A stretch of 64,000 nt of DNA from Lethocerus indicus (Eukaryota > Arthropoda > Insecta > Hemiptera > Belostomatidae): contig JACDQD010000009.1 in the NCBI GenBank assembly GCA_019843655.1, forward strand, positions 3,537,204-3,601,203, given 5' to 3'. The position numbers were made by a program, and so were the translations under genes. The first letter of the stretch is position 1. Every line of letters begins with the position of its first letter. The notes beneath the pieces were generated by a model. The model was not told where the DNA came from, made no database searches, and was given only the letters and a program-made list of their open reading frames with translations. Shown piece after piece: positions 1 through 9,701 of the stretch.

Positions 1-32
1 AGAATTTTGTTAATCGGCTTAAGTGTATGTCA

Positions 33-157
33 GATTAACACCGCTACCGAAGATGGCGAGCGGCCGAAACCGGTCCAGCAAAAGACCGACACAGGAGACA
101 GAAACGCAACAAATCTACGGTATTCCCTCGCAGACCAACAAAACAGTGATGTTAAAC
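33..157 (+). repeat. Hairpin family A, 3' half with long end (A1)
   Basis: Only the second arm is present. It runs from TTAACACCGCTACCGAAG through the GGCGAGCGGCCGAAACCGG core to a long end finishing GATGTTAAAC. The splice-like CAGGTATG of other copies reads CAGTGATG here. The preceding 21 bases (TTTTGTTAATCGGCTTAAG) recur just upstream of the copy at 43.95 kb, so the two share more than the core element. Confidence 0.85.
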
Positions 158-912
158 TAATACAAATATCATATTTCAAATATTAGTGGCTGAAGAAAGG
201 GGGAAACACGAAAGGTAAACTTAAATTAAATCAGTAACTATAGCTGTTACTGATTGTATGTTTTTGATATATAAAAATAAAAAATATAACTCGTTTCCTA
301 CCGGGGTCGAAAGCCATCCGGAGAACTGGTCGGGTTTTTGTCATAAGATCAACGCCGACGATTGCCAATCGGCTCATATTAGATCCGGTAAGTGTAAAAC
401 ATTCCCCGTGTTCAGCTCGGCGCGGCCTATACAAGTAATAAGAATGAAAAGCCGGTCGGGGAATAATTGGAGCCGGGGAATGCATCGGACCGAGCGGACC
501 GACCGGATCGGAAAACTAAACGCTTGAAAAGCCATAACGGGTCGGCACGGGATACGTCCCAACAGAATCAACGGACGGCATTATTACTTAATGGCGGCTG
601 TGCTCCCGCCCCTTGGGGCAATTTGTCCCACGGGATCGAAGCGACAATATACGCATACTGATATACCCCGATACAATATACCCTCCTCTAACCATTTCTG
701 GCCCCGACCTCTTCTCGAGACGCCTTCTTCGGCCTCCTCTTCCTCCAGGACACCATCTTCAGGAGGGTACTTAAACCATTTTAAAGCATCATAACGGCGG
801 GACACCATACTGCTAGACTGTAGAAACGGAGTATATAAATAAATACGACACTTTAATTCGATGAAAATAATTTCCCCCGCTGTAAATAAAAATAATGTAA
901 AGGGTGTGTAAA
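158..912. other. No recognised feature
   Basis: Short frames occur on both strands, but none reads like a known protein. The 300-560 stretch is richer in G+C than its surroundings, with no recognisable motif. Confidence 0.5.
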
Positions 913-919
913 GGGGGGG

Positions 920-1768
920 CACATGTAAATATATCCATTAACAGATCTAATACTTAATAATAATTAATTAATTTGCCAGATTATTCGTAATTTTATAATC
1001 AATCGATTCCTTGTTTTAGACTGACTAATAATTACCCCAACATACATCATGTTCTCAACATGTTTTTAGTTCATTCTATTTTAAGTTTCATATCTACTAA
1101 ATTATAACTGAATATGCTTCATGAAAACATTCACTAGTCTGGTTCTTCAACATTAAATTGTGAAGTAATTTATTTTCTCCATGTCTTCCGGGCATTCTGG
1201 ACAACCTGGAGGCGTTGTTTACTGGTGGAATAGAAAAACATCGGTAGGTACTGTAGGGTGTACCAAAATTAACGCGAGATTTGAATTTGCCACAATTCCT
1301 GCAGTAAAGTCGGCAACCGTATTTAAAAAAATACCGTTTGACAGCCGATACTTTAGGGTCAGTACAAATGGGGCGTTACACGATATAACAACGTGTTTTT
1401 ATTGTTGGACAATATTTAAAAAATAATGTCAACTGTGAAATGCGTGAGAGCGTTTGTGTAACATCGACAAGTGGATGCGGATTTTTCGAACAAACTCATT
1501 TTCAGCGATGAAGCGCATTTTCACCTCGATGACTCCATTTGTACTGACCCTAAACTATCGGCTGTCAAAGGGTTTTTTAATACGGTCGCCAACTTTACTG
1601 CAAGAATGGTGGCAAATTCAAATTTCGCGTTAATTTTGGGACACCCTTTATACAATGAAACTGGTAAAAATAGAAAATAAAAAACAGATCAGAAGATAGT
1701 CTATATAATCATAGTGTCATTACTAAGAACAGTAACTGAAAGTTTATCCATTTGCCTATTCACAATGT
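920..1768 (+). repeat. Duplicated locus, partner of 26.6-27.5 kb (inverted)
   Basis: This segment (a mariner derivative plus flanks on both sides) is closely matched by the reverse complement of about 26617-27478. Shared flank landmarks are ACATGTAAATATATCCATTA, CAATCGATTCCTTGTTTTAG, CACTAGTCTGGTTCTTCAAC and, beyond the transposon, AGATCAGAAGATAGTCTATA. The flanks match in inverted orientation, but the nested transposon body does not (see findings). The flank itself matches nothing I recognise. Confidence 0.85.
1256..1648 (+). mobile_element. Tc1/mariner derivative M1, 393 bp, internally deleted
   Basis: It is flanked by TA (1254-1255 and 1649-1650), the target of Tc1/mariner elements. The terminal inverted repeats are long, about 110 bp: GGGTGTACCAAAATTAACGC on the left and its complement ending GGGACACCCTT on the right. 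The interior keeps a fragment of transposase N-terminus, starting at an ATG at 1368 and stopping after MGRYTI. It also keeps a block from 1471 reading DADFSNKLIFSDEAHFHLDD, whose SDE holds the first catalytic Asp of the DDE/D triad. The block then runs straight into the right terminal repeat, so the second and third catalytic residues are missing. It is non-autonomous. Confidence 0.9.
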
Positions 1769-1774
1769 AGTATA

Positions 1775-3083
1775 GCGTTACGGACGAAGCGCTCTACTCT
1801 TATTATATTTGCGTTTCATATTGTCAATAATACCAATACAAATACCTTAAAACTTATTTAATTGAACGTGAAAAATCATTAAATATTCCGAATAAGCTAT
1901 AATTTAAACTAAACGAAACATCGTATAGTTCTCGCCTCCTCTCGCCGGTTTGGTCTTTCGCTGAACCGGTCTAGAAAAACAGATTATATAAATAGGTATT
2001 CTAAACGAAAAATATTCGAAAAATTAAAGGAAAATGATGACAAGTCTATTCATACTTAACTTTAATGGGTTTAGAACTAAAATCCTCCAATCTTCTGTAC
2101 TCACTCGCCTGCTCTGTCCGACAACTGTTTCGGATACTGTGGATTATTTGTATATATTCTTCTTATATATAAAATGTATATTTCGCTGTATTATGACTCC
2201 GGAGATTCGAGCTTTCGTCGGGACGGTAAAATTTACAAGCGTTATCTCGCCAATCCCGTATGGCCCTTTTTATACACTGATTTATTTCCATAAAGCGAAA
2301 CCCGGCCTCGGGTTAAGTCCGAGGACCGGTTACCAAAATTAGTAAGCCCCCGCCTGTGCTTAACTGCCGGCGTCCCCGCATTTAGGCATCGGCCAGATCT
2401 CGAACCCGTCCGACCGCCGAAACGGTGGTAGAACAACACTTTATCACGTTTAGAAATACGGTCTCTGGGCTTGGGGGGGAAAACGGTAGAATATTGCCGA
2501 AACCTATTAATTCTCGGGGCGTGGAGCGGGCGCCGCGTTCTCGAATGAAATTCCGAGACAAATTAAAAATAAATTACGTTTATAAGACGGATCGGTTCCG
2601 CGACGCTCGGGTCGACACATGCAGACGACGTGTCTTTATGGCATGCAATCAACAAACTCGACCAATTTAGCAGATTGTATTTTCTATGAATTTATTTCAC
2701 TCTAATTCATTCAAGATAATTTCTGGTTGATATCCAGTATCAGCACAATCCAAAGACGAATTGACTAAAATTTCTATCTATTGAATGAGATAATTGTAAA
2801 CTGCCATCTGCAATCTATGACAGCCTGTAGACAAGTTTCAGTTTAAAATACGTTTCCAATACGTTTGTTTACGGTTTTCCTAAAAATTTACCAGAACCAT
2901 TTTCTAATAGACGTCAATTTACAAAAGTCAGTATGACTCCATTTACTTCCCGTTTATAACGATAAAAATAACTCTTCGGGTAAGTAAATACTGGTATAGT
3001 GTTCGTGCAGTTTTTGTCTACTTTCCTAGAGGGAAGTCGCAAAATCCCAGTTCCTGAAGTTCCACTCTCGCCTTTCTCAAGCC
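1775..3083. other. No gene; one degenerate family A trace
   Basis: At 1931-1976 a short degenerate family A piece survives (CTCTCGCCGGTTTGGTCTTT, then AACCGGTCTAG). The rest, including a G+C-richer stretch at 2200-2660, shows nothing I recognise. Confidence 0.55.
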
Positions 3084-3215
3084 GTAACTGTTCTCATGTC
3101 TCAAAAGTGCCGCCGTCGGGTGGTTTCTTTTATCAAGTCCTTCACGCGGAAAAAGAAATACATAACTATAAGTAGTTGATTGTACAAAAATAAAGGAAAA
3201 GAAATCCTGGACAGA
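3084..3215 (+). repeat. LINE 3'-end fragment (C1)
   Basis: The segment resembles 30790-30935. Both carry a GTGCC...GGGTGGTT..CTTTTATC block followed by a tail with GTTGATTGTAC and an A-rich end. The copy at 32.6 kb joins the same tail to a Jockey-like coding remnant, which identifies this as the 3' end of that LINE. Confidence 0.55.
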
Positions 3216-4412
3216 TATTATAATTGGGTAATTGAGCAGTAACGAAAAGGCGTCTCTAGTCGCAGCACTCCTAGCTCCTTGACTAAGAGGACAGTAACAT
3301 TGGAGCAAGAGGACAAATAGGATACTTAGATTATATATCTAACGGAGTGCTACTATTGACGATTTCTAAATAATTTAGCGGGGACCGCAATCGAACGAAT
3401 ATTATCGAGTAGATGTCCGGGTCAAAATCGGGTCGTATCTCGGTCAAATCTGTATAATAATTGGACTACATTCCAGACCGGTATGTAGAGCTGTGTAGAC
3501 TCCTCTTAGGGGGGAGGTCTGTCTATCCGGGGGCCCCCGTTTACTCGGGAACGTTAATTGTCCCATGGTAGATTGGGGGGGAGGGGGGGAGGGACTCCGG
3601 CAATTAGCAAATAGAGAGGTAAAGCGGTTTCACTCTGATCGCTCACTGTGGTATCGAATGTCGTCACGAACCGTCCACGATACGCGTTCTTCGTTCAACT
3701 GAAACACGAACGGATAAGAGGGCTCCGTTTCTAATTATCCTTCGCCCGTTTAGCGCAGGACAGACCTGGAAATTACCTTATTTCGAAACGTCGTATCGGA
3801 CCCCAAAAAATACATAACTCTCTTATCAAATTAATTAATTTAACGAAGATTCGCCTTCGGAATTCCAATTTTGTCCTAAGCGTTTAATTTGAATTACCAG
3901 ATCTCTCGACGGGAGCTCCCAGAGACTCAGGATCAATTGAAATGTCGACGGCGTACGCGGAGTCGAAGACATTTTACAAAAGAAAAATTTTATAATAAGG
4001 AAACTGCACGAATAGATCTGTGCACAAAGCTCAATTTAAGACTGCAGTAGATTATGTGGACGGCGCAGGTGTTCTCGCAAATAACAGTCGGTATAAGAGG
4101 ACGAAATGGGACGTACTATAATAAGTAGGGGGGCGAATTAAATGGGCGGGTCTCTGGTGGAAGAAAATTATTCGCCTTTTAAACGGTCCAGAAGAAAGAG
4201 TAATTAATCATGGCTGTGATTATCGATAATTAGTCACTAATGGGGGGGGGCACTTATAAGCTATGTCATCCACCTGCTTGCGTCCAGAGTGTATGGGAGG
4301 ACCTACTCATCATTTTTAAATATACTTCAGGTATAAAACTCTGAAATTAAAAGATTAGGGAGAATAATAATTATTCCAGCGAATTAATCGACCGAAGAAA
4401 TCGAAAATTTAT
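3216..4412. other. No gene; G-rich tracts
   Basis: A short palindrome of five G and five C lies near 3529-3538, interrupted G runs at 3575-3592, and nine G at 4242-4250. There is no coding or repeat homology that I recognise. Confidence 0.5.
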
Positions 4413-4455
4413 GCCGTAGATTTGTCGTGTTTCTGTCTTTCCTCTCGCTGGTTTT
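4413..4455 (+). repeat. Family A 5'-arm fragment (A') of composite repeat
   Basis: The sequence starts GCCGTAGATTTGTCGTG, continues through CTCTCGCTGGTTTT, and then switches abruptly into segment E. The same junction occurs at 5823-5862, so A'+E+A is one duplicated unit. Confidence 0.75.
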
Positions 4456-4573
4456 GTACTTAAATTAGGACATACGACATTAAATTAGCGATCCCCATGC
4501 TACCAAAAATATTTCCGATATATGCGAAAAAAATTGAACACGCGGCAGAATTTGTTAAAGCAAAATATGTTAT
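4456..4573 (+). repeat. Segment E, copy 1
   Basis: About 118 bp with landmarks GCGATCCCCATGCTACC, GCGAAAAAAATTGAACACGC and GGCAGAATTTGTTAAAG. It recurs at 5860-5976 (same strand) and 23285-23377 (opposite strand), each time directly against the ACCGTAG end of a family A copy. Its origin is unknown: it could be a 5' extension of A or an old target sequence carried along. Confidence 0.8.
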
Positions 4574-4896
4574 ACCGTAGATTTCGTGCAGTTTCTGACT
4601 CCTCTCGCTGATTTGGTCTTTTGCCAGATCGATTTCGGCCGCTCGCCATCCTCAGTAGCGGTGTTAGTCACATTTGGCACATTGGCTGCTTTGTACTAGC
4701 AGTACAAGTGACAGTGACAGTGCAGTGAGGATGCCCCCAAAAAACATCCAAAGTGCCAACAGTGACTAACACCGCTACTGAAGACGGCGAGCGGCCGAAA
4801 AACCGGTCTGGCAAAAGACCAAACCGGCGAGAGGAGACAGAAACACAACAAATCTAGGGGTATTCCAACCCCTCGCACACCACAGGTATGTTAAAC
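4574..4896 (+). repeat. Hairpin family A, near-complete copy (A2)
   Basis: It starts ACCGTAGATTTCGTG. The first arm passes through TTTCGGCCGCTCGCCATCC, the loop is near 4695-4710 (GTACTAGCAGTACAAG), and the second arm passes through CACCGCTACTGAAGACGG. It ends in the long end CACAGGTATGTTAAAC. The arms pair along most of their length. No convincing flanking direct repeat is visible. Confidence 0.88.
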
Positions 4897-5822
4897 TAAA
4901 AATTTATGATTTATATCCCATTATATAAGTATCCGTTTTTATTTGTGTGCACACATAGTTTGTATACTATTGCCACAAAAAGTACATAAATAAATGGAAA
5001 ACAGACATTGGAAACATGAAAATACATTATAAGGCATATTTTCATCTAAATAATGAAGCTATATATCGGAAAATTTCAGTGATTTATTAGTCAATCGATG
5101 AAGATTCTAGGGCTTAATCTGAAAAAAATTAGAGATTTAATAAATGCACTGACTTTGAGAGCCTCGAAAATTGTTTCTGTCTTCTCTTTTTTGCGCCCAG
5201 CTCTCAAATAATATTCCCTAATACGATCTGTGAATAGAGAATTTGTTCGACGCTTAATATTAACATTTCTCGTCGAACAAAATTGCGGTACCCGGCAGTA
5301 TGTGTCGGTCAAGGTACAGTTCCCCGAATGGGAAATGCAGGTATAGAAAAAATTTAATGATTTCAAAGCAGATAGGAAATCTCTTCGTCCGAATGCCGGG
5401 ATGTTAGACCGGTTAATGACTCACTTATCGCTCAACACATCGTTTTATCGCCGCGTCTGTATTTATTGGATATCCATGGCCAAACGGATAAGATGGCCGC
5501 CTTTATATAGAAGTTGATATTTCAACGGTGGGGGGTAGAATCGTCAAATTGATCGGCCACATTTCAGCCCAATTATCCTTCGTTTCTTATCCAGGTTTTC
5601 TTTTCCTTCGCCGGTGGATTCCTTTTTTATTTTTTTCCAATTCTCCCGAACCGCCCGGAATTGAGTGTAAGAGCTCTAATCTGGATCGATTAACGGATTA
5701 ACAGTTGGACGGGTCCATTTCTGAAACGATTGGTATTTCTGTACAGAAGAGACGGCCGGTCGAGGACTCGAAATTGGACTTTCCGGACTTGATAGCGTCA
5801 AGTCCGCGAGAAGGGGGGGGGG
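4897..5822. other. No recognised feature
   Basis: AT-rich sequence with no coding homology. It ends in a run of ten G (5813-5822) abutting the next composite repeat. Confidence 0.5.
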
Positions 5823-5976
5823 ATTTGTCGTGTTTCTGTCTCTTCTCTCGCTGGTTTGGTACTTAAATTATGACATACGACATTAAATTAGCGATCCCCA
5901 TGCTAACAAAAAAATTTGCGATATATGCGAAAAAAATTGAACACGCGGCAGAATTTGTTAAAGCAAAATATGTTAT
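5823..5976 (+). repeat. A' fragment plus segment E, copy 2
   Basis: This is the second copy of the 4413-4573 arrangement: a family A arm fragment (TTTGTCGTGTTTCTGTCTC) switching into E at about 5860. E ends AAATATGTTAT immediately before ACCGTAG. It is about 1.4 kb from copy 1 and in the same orientation, consistent with a local segmental duplication. Confidence 0.8.
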
Positions 5977-6252
5977 ACCGTAGATGACTCCTCTCGCTGA
6001 TTTGATCTTCTGCCAGATCGGTTTCGACCGCTCGCCATCCTCAGTAGCGGTGTTACTCACATCTGGCACATTGGCTGTTTTTGTACTGGCAGTACATGTG
6101 CAAGTGACAGTGCAGTGAGGATGCCCGAAAAACATCCAAAGTGCCAACAGTGACCGACACCGCTACTGAAGATGGCGAGCGGCCGAAACCGGTCTAGCAA
6201 AAGACCAAACAGCAGCGAGAGGAGACAGAAACATCACGAACCTACAGTATTA
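5977..6252 (+). repeat. Hairpin family A copy lacking the long end (A3)
   Basis: The first arm starts ACCGTAGATGACTCC, with a small deletion relative to A2. The loop is near 6090 (GTACTGGCAGTACATGTG), and the second arm continues to CACGAACCTACAGTATT. The distal long end seen in A2 is absent, and unrelated sequence follows. Confidence 0.85.
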
Positions 6253-6805
6253 TACGTGTCGTTTTGTTCGCTCATACTCGGCCTGCGTTTATGGCACAAA
6301 TTCGATATGCGGTATCATCTGCGGCGTAGATAGGGAGAGAGAGAGAGCAGGAGGCCATAAATTAGGGCGTCTATAGAGGGCGGAAATCCGGGTCACAGAC
6401 AAACAGCGCCCCCCCCCCTTCTCCCCAATGTACAAGTGGGACGCCATCGGCCATAAGTCATTGGGACCGATCACAAGTGTGACAACATCGACCGGAGAGA
6501 GATCACGGACACTTGTACAGTTAATGGCTTCGCCTCAAGTAACCCCAGAACTGGACCACTTCCTTCAAAGGGAACGCGCCAATTTAAAAACTCTATTGCC
6601 GTTTCAATTTCGGCACACGAAGTTCAAGTCGGCATAACTCGCTTAAAATTTCTCCCACTCCACTGAGACTGGTTTCGGCCTACACGACGATTCGCAGGCG
6701 TGTACATCCATATATGAGCATATATTGGTACATAAATAATAATACACTACAAAGCCATTTTATTAAATGTTCACACCGCCCTGTATTATCGGTGAAAAGG
6801 TATTA
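6253..6805. other. No gene; short GA microsatellite
   Basis: It holds a (GA)n run at 6334-6347 and ten C at 6409-6418. The remainder is unremarkable. Confidence 0.5.
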
Positions 6806-6807
6806 TA

Positions 6808-7328
6808 CGAGGTCTGTTCAAAAAGTATCGCGAATTTTAGATTTCCGCGAAATAAGTATGTTCAATCTACGGTTTTTTCGCGGTTGTAAATTTTCGGTTA
6901 ATCTTTTAAAGACGCTTTTCTTGCACGTTTTTTCGGTTCGTCTTCGATTTTTACCCGTTCCGAAAAATGGATCGGAGAACCTGTGTCGAAAATTTGGTGC
7001 GAAAAACAGAATTAAGTATCGAATGTTGACCGCGGCGTATGGTGAAGCTATGGTGAGGCACCCTGTGACTTTTTCTTGTTACCGAAACTGGAAAGGCGCA
7101 CGAAAGGACGACGCTGCGCTACAATCGAGGAGATAAAAACGGCATCGAAGACGGAGCTTAACAGGATCACAAAAATGATGTTTTGAAGCGCTTTGAGGAT
7201 TGGAAAAAACGTTGGAACAAGTGTATAATATCTGGTGGGGATCACTTTGAAGGGGACAAAATAGATATTCGTAAATAAATAATTTTTGAAAAAACCCAAA
7301 ATTCGCGATACTTTTTCAACAGACCTCG
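6808..7328 (+). mobile_element. Mariner-like element M2, 521 bp, internally deleted
   Basis: It is bounded by TA on both sides (6806-6807, 7329-7330). The terminal inverted repeats are nearly perfect: CGAGGTCTGTTCAAAAAGTA on the left and its complement ending CTTTTTCAACAGACCTCG on the right. It contains the two ends of a mariner transposase gene with the middle deleted. This is a typical non-autonomous mariner derivative. Confidence 0.93.
6967..7278 (+). pseudogene. Mariner transposase remnant, N- and C-terminal ends fused
   Basis: The ATG at 6967 opens MDRRTCVENLVRKTELSIEC and then a stop. A later frame reads AAYGEAMVR, where mariner N-termini commonly have a tyrosine-glycine-aspartate/glutamate-alanine block. 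From about 7066 a frame reads CDFFLLPKLERR and then CATIEEIKTASKTELNRI, like the region at the third catalytic Asp (the D of CDFF) and the segment after it. The tail ISGGDHFEGDKIDIRK, in another frame, ends at a stop at 7276. Intact mariner transposases are near 340-350 residues; this locus encodes about 100 scattered over three frames. The central catalytic region with the first two Asp residues is gone. Confidence 0.85.
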
Positions 7329-7330
7329 TA

Positions 7331-8964
7331 TGATAAGATCTTGACTGTTATTATAAATACCCATTTTTTCTGGTACAGATTTTTCATATGGGGTTTTAAT
7401 ATTATAATAACCCTGTAATTTTCTTGACTCCTCTACAGCGCTGGCGAAATTACGTTGAAATAAAAAAAAATATTTTATTATAATTTACATTACATTGTCG
7501 TATATAAAAAACGAAAAAAACTAGTAAATAAAAGACTATACAAATATTCCATATTTTCCAATCACGCATAATGACGACTTCGGATTATGACTTGAAATAT
7601 AACGTATTATTACGGAGGCGTTCCCAACTTTAAGGACCTTAAAATCGATTAAATTGACCAGGAATTCGGCGGGTCGACTTTGTCCTTTCGGGACGAATGC
7701 CTTTTTTTTCGGGGCACGAAGATGAAATTGCGGCGGAGGCACGAAAATATTTTACTTAAAAATGTATAAAAATCCGCTTTTCCGCTCTTCGATTACTTTC
7801 TTTGTATTTTTTTACGGGAATTCACTAAAATTTTTAATTCGGGTCCTTCGGCTCGAATTCTCGTGTGAAATTGGCCCATCCGAGGGCCGACCGATTACGT
7901 TCGATGACTGGGTTTTAATGGGCGAAAAGAAGGGGCATTTTTCTAAAAGTATTATTACAAAAGTGTCTGAAATACTTTCAGCGACATTTCAGCGTTGCGC
8001 ATTTCTGAAATGATTATGTACAAATTCTGAAAGAATGTTAAGGACATAGGATTAAAGTGCATACTATTTATACCTTACTACAGGTGAAGGTTATTATATG
8101 GTGGTTTTAATTGTTTTCTATTTCCTACAGGTGCCATACGCCATCAGAACACTGCTGGAAAAAAAATATATTTTTTAATTGATTTTTTTAAACAAAAATC
8201 TTAAAAAACAGAAGAGTTGTTAGCACCATAAATTTATTCCTTATTAAGATTTAAATTGGAATATGGTAAGGGTTGAAATCTGTAAATGCTAGGAGAACGG
8301 TACTCGTCCTTGTGTGTCCTCTCGGGATGATACTCACATCCCCTCCTATGAGTCCTTTGGGTCCTATGAGAACCCTCGAGTTAGTGTCCTGGCTAAGAAA
8401 TGTCGGCCGCCGCCTCAGAAGAACGTCTCTCTCGTGGAGGGTCCCTCGGGAGTGAAATCGGCAGTTCGAGTTTTTGCTCTACCATCTTCCTCCTCCTCCT
8501 CCTCCTCCTCCTTGTACTCCTCCACCTCCTCCTCGTCGTCGTCTTCTTGGAATCCGGACCCGGTACCGGCCCAGAAGAGGAATCCCGAAGTGCTCATTGT
8601 CAGCGTTTTCGAGAGGCCCCTTTCGGTGAATTTTTCATCCTTCCGACCACGTCCTCGTTCCTCGCATACCGAATTTTCGGCGCTCGTCGAATTCCCAACC
8701 TGAGCCTCCACGTCTTCATGACCATTTACACGGCAGCTATTAACAGTTTAGTGCAATATAAACGTTTTGCGAATTACAACTTCCCCGCATCCGACCATTA
8801 GTGTGAAAAACAATTGATTTCAGTTTATATTTTAATATTTAAAATAATTATACTGTCAAATGCACAAGAACAATTGCATTACCATACAAAATGAACAGTT
8901 TTTTATTGCATTGATACACGAACGCGGATCTTCCTCAGGTGTGGCTCCCATCAAAGACGTAAAA
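7331..8964. other. No gene; TCC-rich simple sequence
   Basis: The (TCC)n / (GTC)n simple sequence at 8483-8548 yields long Ser- or Glu-rich frames that are composition artefacts. The rest is AT-rich with no recognised homology. Confidence 0.55.
8483..8548. repeat. Imperfect (TCC)n / (GTC)n microsatellite
   Basis: Repeated CTCCTCCTCC, then CTCCTCCTCGTCGTCGTC. Similar triplet tracts occur at 10155-10175, 15870-15895, 21547-21589 and 31778-31818. Confidence 0.9.
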
Positions 8965-9166
8965 GTTTAACATACCTGTTTTTTGGTCTGCGAGGGGTTG
9001 GAATCCTTGTACAGTACAAGTGACAGCGACACAGTGCAGTGAGGATGCCCAAGGAAAACATCCAAAGGGCCGACAGCGACCGACACCGCTACTGAAGATG
9101 GCGAGCAGCCGAAACCGATTTAGCAATAAACCAGGAGAGGAGACGGAAACACCACAAACCTACGAA
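8965..9166 (-). repeat. Hairpin family A copy, first arm mostly deleted (A4)
   Basis: The long end is on the left (GTTTAACATACCTG...GGTTGGAATCC). It then jumps to the loop (GTACAGTACAAGTGACAG) and the other arm, ending ACAAACCTACGAAAT. A 7-bp direct repeat ACGTAAA (8957-8963 and 9169-9175) brackets it, too short to be firm. Confidence 0.85.
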
Positions 9167-9464
9167 ATACGTAAATATTTGTTATTACTTCAGAACCTTT
9201 TATATAAAATATTATATAAAATGTATAATCATAATATATAGTTTATGATTTAAATAAAATTAAATATGAATTTGATTATTTCATGCTATGACTCTTTATT
9301 ATAATTATTATATTATACGATCGAGTTCAAGGAGTTATTTGAACTCCGGGGGCAATAATTTGGAAATCTTCTTTTATATTGGTATTTATAAAGGGCATAC
9401 TGAAACAAGTTTATGACATAATTTCCTATCGGTATTTTTAGTTTCATATGGTTGAGTTCTTAAT

Positions 9465-9688
9465 ACCGTAGGTTTGTAGTGTTTCTGTCTCCTCTCGCTG
9501 GTTTGATCTTTTGCTAGACCGGTTTCGGCTGCTCGCCGTCTTCAGTGATGATTATACTCGCCCACTGAAGATGGCGAGCAGCCGAAACCGGTCTAGCAGA
9601 CCAAAGATCTGAAAGGTCTAGAAGACCAAACCACCACGAACCTACGGTATTCCAACCCCTCGCAGAACACAAAACAGGTATGTTAAAC
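9465..9688 (+). repeat. Hairpin family A copy with 13-bp direct repeats (A5)
   Basis: It starts ACCGTAGGTTTGTAG and ends with the long end AACAGGTATGTTAAAC. It is flanked by TTGAGTTCTTAAT (9452-9464) and TTGAGTTTTTAAT (9689-9701), 12 of 13 identical, taken as a target-site duplication. The loop region is shortened: only about 20 bases separate CGCCGTCTTCAGT and CACTGAAGATGGCG. A small internal duplication around AGACC lies in the second arm. Confidence 0.9.
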
Positions 9689-9701
9689 TTGAGTTTTTAA
9701 T

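Noticed and set aside
4574..4896. Family A arms as long terminal repeats of a retrovirus-like element
   Set aside because: The arms are inverted, not direct; there is no internal coding region, primer-binding site or polypurine tract.
8314..8801. Overlapping Ser-, Leu- and Glu-rich frames over 8.3-8.8 kb
   Set aside because: They depend on the TCC/GTC triplet tract, occur on both strands at once, and have no motif.
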